From CAIVAT01 sp049317265 (lineage in GTDB: Bacteria; Bacteroidota; Bacteroidia; Bacteroidales; FEN-979), in assembly GCA_049317265.1 (NCBI GenBank), contig JBMOIP010000023.1, positions 10,585 to 74,584 on the forward strand: 64,000 nucleotides of DNA, read 5' to 3'. Under the pieces are notes generated by a model. The model was given only the letters and a program-made list of their open reading frames with translations, was not told the origin of the DNA and ran no database searches. A program made the position numbers and the translations under genes. Below are positions 34,797 through 41,976 of this stretch, one piece after another. Every line of letters starts with the position of its first letter. Position 1 is the stretch's first letter.

Positions 34797-34825
34797 GCAA
34801 TGAGCAATGAGCAATGAGCAATGAG
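34777..34825. repeat. Heptamer tandem repeat (CAATGAG)n spanning a stop and a start codon
   Basis: Seven units of CAATGAG (the first is CAATGAA) cover the sulfotransferase stop (34794-34796) and the ATG of the next gene (34814). Because 7 is not a multiple of 3, unit gain or loss changes which ATG is in frame and the spacing between the genes. Confidence 0.95.
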
Positions 34826-35731
34826 CAAAGATATTGCCTGGCGACGGTAACTACGGAAAATTATTTTCAGTGGACGATGACGATGCTGCACTCCTTTGTC
34901 AGCTCAAATCCATGGTTTGGTGGGGATATTGTGGTTATCTGTCAGGACCTGCCTTCAGAAATGACAGCCGGACTGAATCTGTTCGGGCATGTGAATCTTG
35001 TTGAACCATCAGCAGATCTGACAGGCAGGCTGATTGAGTTTGGCAATGCCCTGCCGGCATTTAAGGATAAAACAGCCAGGTTTTATTCGCTTGAAATATT
35101 CAGAATGAGCGGTTATGAAAAACTGCTTTTTCTCGACAGCGATATGATTGTGGTCAAATCCGTTGAAGAGTTGTTCAATCTTCCGGGATCGTTCTATGCC
35201 AGTGCGGAGTTGTGTTGGTACAAAGGTAAGGGACGAGACGCTGCAAATTTTAAGGCTGGGTATCAGGCAACCGAAAACCATGCGGATTTTTTACGGAATC
35301 CGTTCAATACAGGCTTTATGGTTCTTGGTGACAGCGTAATAAATGAGAACCACTATCCGGAATTGCTGAAACTCATCGATCCTGAAAGGTGGGGAAATGA
35401 CAACCTCTCATACACCGATGAGAGGATCATCAACCAATATTTCAGAAACAGAGCCATGCTGCTCGACACCCGTTATAACTTCAGGGCAAGGGCAGCCCGG
35501 ATGATCAGGGAGAAAGAGAACATCTCCATCGATGATGCCAAAATAATCCACTATTATTCAAAATATAAACCCTGGAATTTTACCGAAGTCCTTGATTCTT
35601 CACAAAATAACCTTACCTGGTTAAGAGCTTATGAAATGTGGTATGAGAGATACATCAGTTTTTTAAAATTCTACCATTTGCAAAAGAAGTTGATTGCATT
35701 TAAAAAACCGACAAATCGTAATGACGAATGA
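34814..35731 (+). CDS. Family 8-like glycosyltransferase (copy 2 of 3)
   Basis: A 305-aa GT8-type enzyme, paralogue of 33113-34024: CLATVTTENYFQWTMTML near the N-terminus, LFLDSDMIV metal site (about residue 105), NTGFMVLGDS and IIHYYSKYKPWNFTEV at the C-terminal side. The only usable start is ATG 34814 in the CAATGAG repeat. Earlier repeat ATGs meet a TGA within six codons. The first five residues (MSNEQ) are therefore repeat-encoded. The stop is shared with the start region of the next gene (overlap 11 nt). Confidence 0.88.
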   Translation: MSNEQRYCLATVTTENYFQWTMTMLHSFVSSNPWFGGDIVVICQDLPSEMTAGLNLFGHVNLVEPSADLTGRLIEFGNALPAFKDKTARFYSLEIFRMSGYEKLLFLDSDMIVVKSVEELFNLPGSFYASAELCWYKGKGRDAANFKAGYQATENHADFLRNPFNTGFMVLGDSVINENHYPELLKLIDPERWGNDNLSYTDERIINQYFRNRAMLLDTRYNFRARAARMIREKENISIDDAKIIHYYSKYKPWNFTEVLDSSQNNLTWLRAYEMWYERYISFLKFYHLQKKLIAFKKPTNRNDE

Positions 35732-36512
35732 TATCGAATTAAATGACGCGCTGTTAAGTCACCTTCAAAACTTTTGCCTGTTTCTCGGCTATCCTTACAG
35801 CGGGCATAGCCTGGTGGGGTCAATCATTGATGCGCATCCCAACGCAGCAATTTCCCATGAACTCCATGTCGGAAGATTAATAAAAAGGGGATACTCCAAG
35901 GAACGAATTTTTTCAATGATCCTGTTAAATTCAATCAAGTTTGCCCGGGAAGGCAGAGCCTGGAATAATTACTCGTACCTCATCCCCGGTGAATGGAATG
36001 GCCGGTTTAAAACACTAAAGGTGGTTGGTGATAAGAAGGGGGGGCGCAGTTCGAAATTTTTCATGAATAAACCGGATGTTTTCGATGCCATTGGAACAAA
36101 TTTCGGGTTGCCAATAAAGTACATACATGTAATAAGGAACCCTTATGATATGATCAGCACCCTGTTCAGGAAAACCCAGAATCCTAAAACGGACAATATC
36201 GGCATAGCCATCGATAAATTTATTGAACGAATTGAGCGGACTGCTGAACTGAGAAAAATGATTCAGCCGGGGGATTGGCATGATGTTTACCATGAAAAGT
36301 TATTGTCTCAGCCCGAGGAAACCATCTTCTCCCTGTTCAGGTTTCTTGACCTGGATGTTCATGAGGGGTTTGTTGAAAATTGTAGAAAAGTCATCTATCC
36401 ATCACCCCATAAAAGTCGTTTTGATGTGTCATGGAGTGAATCAGATATTGAGTATGTTTCACAAAAGCTGGCTCAATTTGAGCGCCTTTCAACCTATACA
36501 TTTCATTCCTGA
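35721..36512 (+). CDS. Sulfotransferase-family protein
   Basis: About 263 aa. The start is ATG 35721 (MTNDIELND). A TTG at 35694 would extend it into the previous gene. The 5' loop is LGYPYSGHSLVGSI (about residues 22-35) and the 3'-phosphate element is HVIRNPYDMISTLF (about 142-155). A KKGGRSSKFF segment lies between. The loop has YPYSGHS rather than YPRSGNT, so nucleotide binding may differ and it could be a divergent or specialised enzyme. It sits between a GT8 gene and another sulfotransferase gene, with a 9-nt gap to the latter. Confidence 0.78.
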   Translation: MTNDIELNDALLSHLQNFCLFLGYPYSGHSLVGSIIDAHPNAAISHELHVGRLIKRGYSKERIFSMILLNSIKFAREGRAWNNYSYLIPGEWNGRFKTLKVVGDKKGGRSSKFFMNKPDVFDAIGTNFGLPIKYIHVIRNPYDMISTLFRKTQNPKTDNIGIAIDKFIERIERTAELRKMIQPGDWHDVYHEKLLSQPEETIFSLFRFLDLDVHEGFVENCRKVIYPSPHKSRFDVSWSESDIEYVSQKLAQFERLSTYTFHS

Positions 36513-36521
36513 TCCGTTTAC

Positions 36522-37283
36522 ATGGAATTGCTAAAAACACCCGATTTCATCATCATCGGAGCCCAGAAATGCGGTACCTCCACCATCTTCAAACATATTG
36601 GGAAACATCCGGATATTCAACTGCCTAAAAAGAAGGAGCTTCATTTTTTTGATGAAAATTATTCCCGGGGAATAGACTGGTATCTGCATTTTTTCAATAA
36701 AAAAAACACCCCGGTTCCCGTTTGTACCGGCGAAGCCTCCCCATACTACTTTTTTCATCCACTGGTACCATCGAGGATCTGTAATACCTACCCCGGCATC
36801 AAACTGATTTTATTGCTCCGCAACCCGGTAAACCGTGCCTACTCACAGTACCAGCACATGAAACGGAAGGGAAGGATTTCCCTCTCATTTGAGCATTGCA
36901 TGCGGCTCGAGGAGGATGTCCTCGCCGGCAGGAAAGAGGCCTTTTACCAGGAGGAAGACCATTCGGACCTGATGTATCGAAGGTTTTCATTTCTGACCCG
37001 AAGCAGGTACGCAGAACAACTTACCGAATGGTACCGTTATTTTGACAGGGAACAACTGCTCATTATCCGAAGTGAAGACTATTTTGAGGATGCCGGACAA
37101 TCCTTTCAGCAGGTTTTCCGATATTTAGGCCTTTCAGATGCCTATATAAGCATAAATAAAAAACATAATCCTTCTGATTATCCGCCGATGAAACCGGAAA
37201 CAAGGGAGCAATTGTCTGCCTATTTCGAGCCGTTCAACCGGCAATTGTATGAGTTGGTTGGTCGTGATTTTGGGTGGAGGTAG
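36522..37283 (+). CDS. Sulfotransferase domain protein (N-deacetylase/N-sulfotransferase-like)
   Basis: A 253-aa sulfotransferase: PDFIIIGAQKCGTSTIF 5'-PSB (about residues 7-23), KKELHFFDENYSRGIDWY, then KLILLLRNPVNRAYSQYQHM (3'-phosphate, about 90-109). This is the bacterial branch related to heparan sulfate N-sulfotransferase domains, which sulfates sugars, so a glycan acceptor is likely. A 48-nt gap filled with an 8-bp repeat separates it from the last GT8 gene. Confidence 0.9.
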   Translation: MELLKTPDFIIIGAQKCGTSTIFKHIGKHPDIQLPKKKELHFFDENYSRGIDWYLHFFNKKNTPVPVCTGEASPYYFFHPLVPSRICNTYPGIKLILLLRNPVNRAYSQYQHMKRKGRISLSFEHCMRLEEDVLAGRKEAFYQEEDHSDLMYRRFSFLTRSRYAEQLTEWYRYFDREQLLIIRSEDYFEDAGQSFQQVFRYLGLSDAYISINKKHNPSDYPPMKPETREQLSAYFEPFNRQLYELVGRDFGWR

Positions 37284-37286
37284 AAG

Positions 37287-37330
37287 GGTAATAAGGTAAC
37301 AGGGTAACAAGGTAACAAGGTAACAGGGTA
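37287..37330. repeat. Octamer tandem repeat (GGTAACAA/G)n
   Basis: Five 8-bp units (GGTAATAA, GGTAACAG, GGTAACAA, GGTAACAA, GGTAACAG) and a partial sixth fill the gap up to 1 nt before the next ATG. Confidence 0.92.
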
Positions 37331-37331
37331 C

Positions 37332-38237
37332 ATGGAGATAAATTCCGAAAAGACGGGTATTTGCACGGTGACAAGCTCTGAATTTGTTCCGGGAACACTC
37401 GTGTTGATCCAATCTTTTTTAAATCACAATCCCTGGTTCGATGGTGATATTGTGATCATTTCCGACGGGCTGGAACCGGGTCAGGTTGATCTGTTTGAAA
37501 TCTTTCCGAAGGTTGTGTTTCACAGACCCGGTGAAGATTTGCTGCTGCAAATCGGTCACCTGTGCAATGCACTGCCTGGAATTATCCCCAGACGGAAGCG
37601 GTTTTATTCCATAGAAGTCTTTAACCTGGAGGGCTATGACCGGCTGTTTTTTTTCGACAGTGACATGCTCGTCATGGGGGATATATCGGAATTGCTTTCG
37701 TATCAGGAACTGCTGCTGGCCTGCTCGGATCAGCCGAACCGTCATGCCGGGAAAGTTCGTGACCGCAGCACATTCAAACGGATAAGTGCAGATGGGATCG
37801 GGCAGCGTGAGGTGCTCAGGAGAACCTTCAATGCCGGTTTTATGGTTCCTGGCAAACCCTTGCTGAATCAACACACATATGAAGGATTAAAGAAGTTGAT
37901 CCATATGGACACTTTCAGGGAGGTTCGCACACACAATACTGACCAGGTGGTGCTCAACCTTCTGTTCGACGGGAAAGTCCGGTTTCTCGATTTTACCTAC
38001 AACATGATTGTCAGCAAATGGTCGGAATTTTCAGCAACCCAAAAAATCGATCCGGCTGATGTCAAGATCCTCCACTTTACCGGTAGCTATAAACCGTGGG
38101 AAACCGGCGTCAAAATGAATGGCCTCAACGATGATCCGGTCATCAAGGCGTTTTATGATGCCTGGTTTGCTGAGAATGATGAAGTTACGGCGAAAATTTC
38201 CCGAAAAAATAGTTCTCGCAGATTTGCGCAGATTTAA
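37332..38237 (+). CDS. Family 8-like glycosyltransferase (copy 3 of 3)
   Basis: A 301-aa GT8-type enzyme, more diverged than the other two: GICTVTSSEFVPGTLVLIQS, FFFDSDMLV (about residue 107), NAGFMVPG and ILHFTGSYKPWE. It is last in the plus-strand operon. Its C-terminal RRFAQI and stop are encoded by a CGCAGATTT-type repeat (38217-38256), so the natural C-terminus may have been altered by repeat insertion. The acceptor is unknown. Confidence 0.85.
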   Translation: MEINSEKTGICTVTSSEFVPGTLVLIQSFLNHNPWFDGDIVIISDGLEPGQVDLFEIFPKVVFHRPGEDLLLQIGHLCNALPGIIPRRKRFYSIEVFNLEGYDRLFFFDSDMLVMGDISELLSYQELLLACSDQPNRHAGKVRDRSTFKRISADGIGQREVLRRTFNAGFMVPGKPLLNQHTYEGLKKLIHMDTFREVRTHNTDQVVLNLLFDGKVRFLDFTYNMIVSKWSEFSATQKIDPADVKILHFTGSYKPWETGVKMNGLNDDPVIKAFYDAWFAENDEVTAKISRKNSSRRFAQI

Positions 38238-38256
38238 ACGCAGATTTGCGCAGAGG
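38217..38256. repeat. CGCAGATTT direct repeats at the GT8 3' end
   Basis: Four copies of CGCAGA(T)TT-like units (CGCAGATTTG, CGCAGATTTA, CGCAGATTTG, CGCAGAGG) run through the stop codon (38235-38237) of the glycosyltransferase gene and just beyond it. Confidence 0.8.
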
Positions 38257-38306
38257 AGGATTTTAACTATCGCGACCTTCAGCAAGGTGCAGATATCCAA
38301 TTAATT

Positions 38307-38462
38307 ACACAGAGAGCCACAGGGAAGGCACAGAGAACCACAAAGAAATATTTTTGAATTTTTACCGGATTGTTAATGAAATCATCTTTTGTTCAATCGG
38401 GCCGCAACATCATTCCTGTTTAACGAAAACCGCACATTTATCAGAACCTCTGTGTGGCTCTC
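38307..38462. repeat. Small inverted-repeat-bounded element, MITE-like
   Basis: 156 bp without an ORF. GAGAGCCACA (38312-38321) at one end and TGTGGCTCTC (38453-38462) at the other form a perfect 10-bp inverted pair. The left side also holds ACACAGAG/CACAGAGAACCAC units like those flanking GxxExxY genes. It may be a deleted relative of the element at 29834-30386. Confidence 0.45.
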
Positions 38463-38467
38463 ACAAA

Positions 38468-39709
38468 TTATTTTTTTCTGACCTGTCCCCGTTGATTCAT
38501 CCTTCCTGACAGTATAATTTTCAGCCATTTAACCTGTGTCAATACCAGGTATAGGAGGTTATTTTGCGGAATCTTCGCTGAATCTTCCCAGACATAGGGT
38601 TTGATGAGGGTGTTGAGCAATACTCTTTGCTTACTTGCCCGGTCATCGGTCATAAGCAACAGGTAGACCTGCTGTGAAACTCGTTGTGTGACCGTGTTTA
38701 AAAAACGGTTAATCCTGCTGGCAGGCTTCTGTGTTGAGGTTCCCATTATTGTATCAACACACTGGTTGTAAATGAATTGTTCTTTTTTTGTCAACGGTTT
38801 CAACTGCTGAAAATCCCCGGGCTCGCTGAGGTTAAACAGTGACTCTGCCAGCGCCAGGCTCACATTGACAGCGGTTGTACAGTTGAATTTTTCCGCTCTT
38901 GCAGGCAGTTCTTTCATATTTATTGCGGGCATTCGAATCATGTGCCCGATATCGTATAACCATAGCAATAACTCGAACCGGTGATAAATACCGTGGGTTG
39001 CCAGAACAATAAAATAGTCATCCGGGGGCAATGTGTTGAAATTCCTGCCATGAACGTTAACCTGAGTTTGATGATCAAACAGGGTCGCAGTTTTAATGGT
39101 GGTAAAATATTTTGAAACAGTCCAGTGCAACTCCACAAAGATCATTTTATGCGGATGTCTGAGCCTTACATGGTTTTCTCTTTTCAGGTAAAGGGCACGT
39201 TTTTCAGGATGGAGACCGAAATATTTGTCAATCAAATGATATCCTGCGTGTGACAATACCAGGATGGCCTTGTCAATGTTTATTTCTTCAACCAGGATAT
39301 CCAGGTCGCGGGTTTGCCTGCATGCGTAATCACCATACAACTGCCATATCATTAAAGGACCCTTAAGGCTGATGAATTCAATTTTATTCACATCAAACAA
39401 CTGGTGAAGCGCCTCGAGTTCTCCCGCCAGGTTCATCACTCTTTTCAAGCCTTTGGCTGCCTGATTTTCAATTTCAAGCTGAACCTCAACAGGAACCTCA
39501 ACCCGACAATTTTTAAATACCTGATGAACCATCGGAAATATCCGGTGCCTGGCGACAAGGGCTATGAATTCCTGCCAGTCGATGGATGGGCCCGACAGAT
39601 ATTCCTTAAGTTCAATATAGTTATTTTCCAGGTTAGACCTGCAGCAGGATAGTAACAATTCCATTGCTGCTGACCGATTCATCCGTCCCGGGTAAGATTG
39701 GTTAGACAC
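38468..39709 (-). CDS. Nucleotidyltransferase family protein (NTP_transf_5)
   Basis: A 413-aa protein of the NTP_transf_5 family. The core FISLKGPLMIWQLYGDYACRQTRDLDILV (about residues 112-140) has the LKG and D-x-D elements (DLDILV at 135-140) of the nucleotidyltransferase site. The rest is helical. Members occur in RiPP clusters with PqqD and HprK-like proteins, including lasso clusters, and are thought to modify the precursor or a partner. They also occur in polysaccharide loci. It overlaps the O-antigen-ligase gene by 8 nt and is 6 kb from the lasso genes, so a lasso role is only a possibility. Confidence 0.82.
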   Translation of the reverse strand: MSNQSYPGRMNRSAAMELLLSCCRSNLENNYIELKEYLSGPSIDWQEFIALVARHRIFPMVHQVFKNCRVEVPVEVQLEIENQAAKGLKRVMNLAGELEALHQLFDVNKIEFISLKGPLMIWQLYGDYACRQTRDLDILVEEINIDKAILVLSHAGYHLIDKYFGLHPEKRALYLKRENHVRLRHPHKMIFVELHWTVSKYFTTIKTATLFDHQTQVNVHGRNFNTLPPDDYFIVLATHGIYHRFELLLWLYDIGHMIRMPAINMKELPARAEKFNCTTAVNVSLALAESLFNLSEPGDFQQLKPLTKKEQFIYNQCVDTIMGTSTQKPASRINRFLNTVTQRVSQQVYLLLMTDDRASKQRVLLNTLIKPYVWEDSAKIPQNNLLYLVLTQVKWLKIILSGRMNQRGQVRKK

Positions 39710-41672
39710 CTCTTTTTTTCTTGTGATCTTTCTTGTGATTTTTATCCTTGTGCTTCTTCACCTTCAGAGAATCTGCGGGATATCCCAATAGTTTTTCCAG
39801 TGCCCTGCGATTCTGTTTGACTTCCGGTATCCTTCCGCCTCCTTTAATGCCTTTCAGCATATCGTACGATTCTTTGTACCTGGCTTTGACATAATAAAGA
39901 GTTGATAAATTTACTCTTGCTTCCTTAAATCCTGGTACGATTTGAAGTGCTCTGAGGTAGTAATGTTCAGCTAATCCGTAATACCCGATTGCGTAATAGC
40001 TCTTACCAAGGTTGCTGAGCAATGCAACATGATTGGGATGAACGGAGAGCGCCGTGGTATAGGATTGGATTGCCGCCTTGTTGTCGTTCATTGCTGCATG
40101 AGCCAGCCCGGCGTAATAATCAACAGGAGATCCCGATGCATCGAGGTTTCTCCATGGTGTGCGTGCGGCGTCTACTTCGGCCAGCGAAGCTGCCATGTTC
40201 CCTGAATTACGCAAAGCAGTGCTCTTCTTGATATGTGTTTCGACTTTCAGTGCCTGGAAACCATAAACAGTTCCAAATCCCAGGAAAAGGAGCACCGGTA
40301 TGAAAAAAAAGTGTCGTTTGGCATTTTCCTGGGATGCAGGAATTGATGGTTTGGATAAAGCAATCAGACCGCCAACCAGGATGGCAAATATCACCTGGTG
40401 GTCAATACGTTGATAAGGGAAATCAAAACATGCAACGGTCAGGTACCCAATCAGTCCTGCCAGGATGAAAAGAGCCTGCCTTAAACGCTCTTTTTCAGGG
40501 TTGCTGTGAAGAAGGCGTATAAACAGCCAGATCGCCGCCATGATCAAGCAAAGGTATAGTACAAGCCCCGGGAATCCTTTCTCAGCAAGGATCCAGAGGT
40601 AATCATTGTGTGGCGAGATCCAGTTTACCTCCTTGTCTTTTAACCCGATCCTGGGGTAATATTCCGGGATGGCAATCTGCCAGTTACCGGCACCGACCCC
40701 TGTCACCGGATGGTCCATGGCCATTTCGGCTGTTATCTTCCACATGTCAAGCCTGAAATGGTTGTTGTCGGCTTCCGGCCGTATGATGGAGCCAAGCTTT
40801 TCCATGTATTTGCTGTGGGTGAATTTTCCGCCTTCAAGGAGCCCGGCTGCCAGCAGGATCACAACCGACGATGCGACAATTACAATTATTTTCACCTTGC
40901 GGCCATTGAATTCAAGTTTCTTATGATTAATAATTGCGATCACTGTAATGACAAAGCCTGAGATGAAGATGCCAACCCATGTTGCCCTGGTTGAAACAAG
41001 AATAAGCATGATAAACACCAGTACCGTGGCGGTCACAGCAGCAAGACGCCAGTTACCTTTACCGGAAACAGTTCCATACATGGTAAATGGAAGTAGTAGC
41101 ATCAGGTAACTTGCATATTCGTTTTTATTTCCCATCAATCCTTTCACCACATTAATGATATCCCTTCCGTTCGCCAGATGCTCTTCCTGGTGCCCGGGTA
41201 CCCGGGTGAAAAATTGATAGACCCCAATGAGCAAGGCTATGAGCGCGGCGATGACAGCCAGGTTCGACAGTCTGGCATACCATCCCGGAGTAACAGAAAA
41301 CAACTGTGCTGCATACATCACCATAAGCAGTGTCAGTCCGGTTTTTGTTATGTCAAAAAGGCCTTCACTTCTGTTCAAAGCCGGTGCTAGTGAAATAACG
41401 GAGATAAAAAGATATAGGGCGCCCAGGATAAGGACAGGTTGTTTAACCAGGTTCAGGTTTATGATGGAGTGCCGATGGAAAGCGTAAATGTAGCTTGTAT
41501 AACCCAATAAAAATACCGACAGAACCATCAACCTTGGCATGAGCGAGGCATCCTGTGCACGCTGAAAATAGACAATTGGCAGGATAATGATGATAAAGAT
41601 GAAAAAGAGGTTAAAAAGGTTTTCCGAAAAGGGAGTTCCTCCTGCTTTTACGTTTTTGCTTTTTGCAGCCAT
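39702..41672 (-). CDS. O-antigen ligase family protein with C-terminal TPR repeats
   Basis: A 656-aa inner-membrane protein with 10-12 transmembrane helices (about residues 15-440). It contains the Wzy/O-antigen-ligase loop (ITAEMAMDHPVTGVGAGNWQ... ISPHNDYLWILAEKGFPG, about 335-380) and C-terminal TPR repeats (about 530-630), ending in a Lys/His-rich tail. It ligates or polymerises glycan repeat units. An upstream ATG at 41834 would add 54 residues crossing an unlikely N-terminus. MAAKSKNVKAGG at 41672 is preferred. It is first in an operon with the nucleotidyltransferase. Confidence 0.87.
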   Translation of the reverse strand: MAAKSKNVKAGGTPFSENLFNLFFIFIIIILPIVYFQRAQDASLMPRLMVLSVFLLGYTSYIYAFHRHSIINLNLVKQPVLILGALYLFISVISLAPALNRSEGLFDITKTGLTLLMVMYAAQLFSVTPGWYARLSNLAVIAALIALLIGVYQFFTRVPGHQEEHLANGRDIINVVKGLMGNKNEYASYLMLLLPFTMYGTVSGKGNWRLAAVTATVLVFIMLILVSTRATWVGIFISGFVITVIAIINHKKLEFNGRKVKIIVIVASSVVILLAAGLLEGGKFTHSKYMEKLGSIIRPEADNNHFRLDMWKITAEMAMDHPVTGVGAGNWQIAIPEYYPRIGLKDKEVNWISPHNDYLWILAEKGFPGLVLYLCLIMAAIWLFIRLLHSNPEKERLRQALFILAGLIGYLTVACFDFPYQRIDHQVIFAILVGGLIALSKPSIPASQENAKRHFFFIPVLLFLGFGTVYGFQALKVETHIKKSTALRNSGNMAASLAEVDAARTPWRNLDASGSPVDYYAGLAHAAMNDNKAAIQSYTTALSVHPNHVALLSNLGKSYYAIGYYGLAEHYYLRALQIVPGFKEARVNLSTLYYVKARYKESYDMLKGIKGGGRIPEVKQNRRALEKLLGYPADSLKVKKHKDKNHKKDHKKKRGV

Positions 41673-41744
41673 GGGGAAGGGGTGTTTTATCCAGTTAAGT
41701 ATTGAGATAGTGGTGGATTTGCGGGAAATCCTCAACACATGGTA

Positions 41745-41781
41745 CAAACATAAGATAAAAAAATGTAAGTAAAGCCCACAA
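41745..41781 (-). promoter_or_regulatory. Candidate promoter of the O-antigen ligase operon
   Basis: Minus-strand -7 TATGTTTG (41745-41752) fits TAnnTTTG, and a TTG lies at 41779-41781 with a 26-nt spacer, longer than usual. It is 73 nt upstream of the preferred start and supports that start over the one at 41834. Confidence 0.4.
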
Positions 41782-41817
41782 GGTGAAAAAATGGGGTGTT
41801 GATATGTTTTCAGGTTG

Positions 41818-41867
41818 TTTTGTAGGGCAAACACCTACAAAATAATCATGCATTCCCCTACATGATT
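41818..41867. promoter_or_regulatory. Two inverted repeats between the divergent ligase and giant-2 genes
   Basis: TTTTGTAGG (41818-41826) pairs perfectly with CCTACAAAA (41834-41842) across 7 nt. AATCATG (41844-41850) pairs with CATGATT (41861-41867) across 10 nt. They sit 109-159 nt before giant gene 2, within a gene-free stretch of about 300 bp (41673-41976), and could be operators or RNA hairpins. The rest of the stretch holds only the ligase promoter and AT-rich DNA. Confidence 0.45.
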
Positions 41868-41976
41868 TTTTCTATTATTTGAATACTTTTCCAATCTCAA
41901 ATTATTGTGCGCCGATTAACTGTTTTATGAGAATTTACAGACTAAACCAATAATATACACCACTAAATCCATCCAC

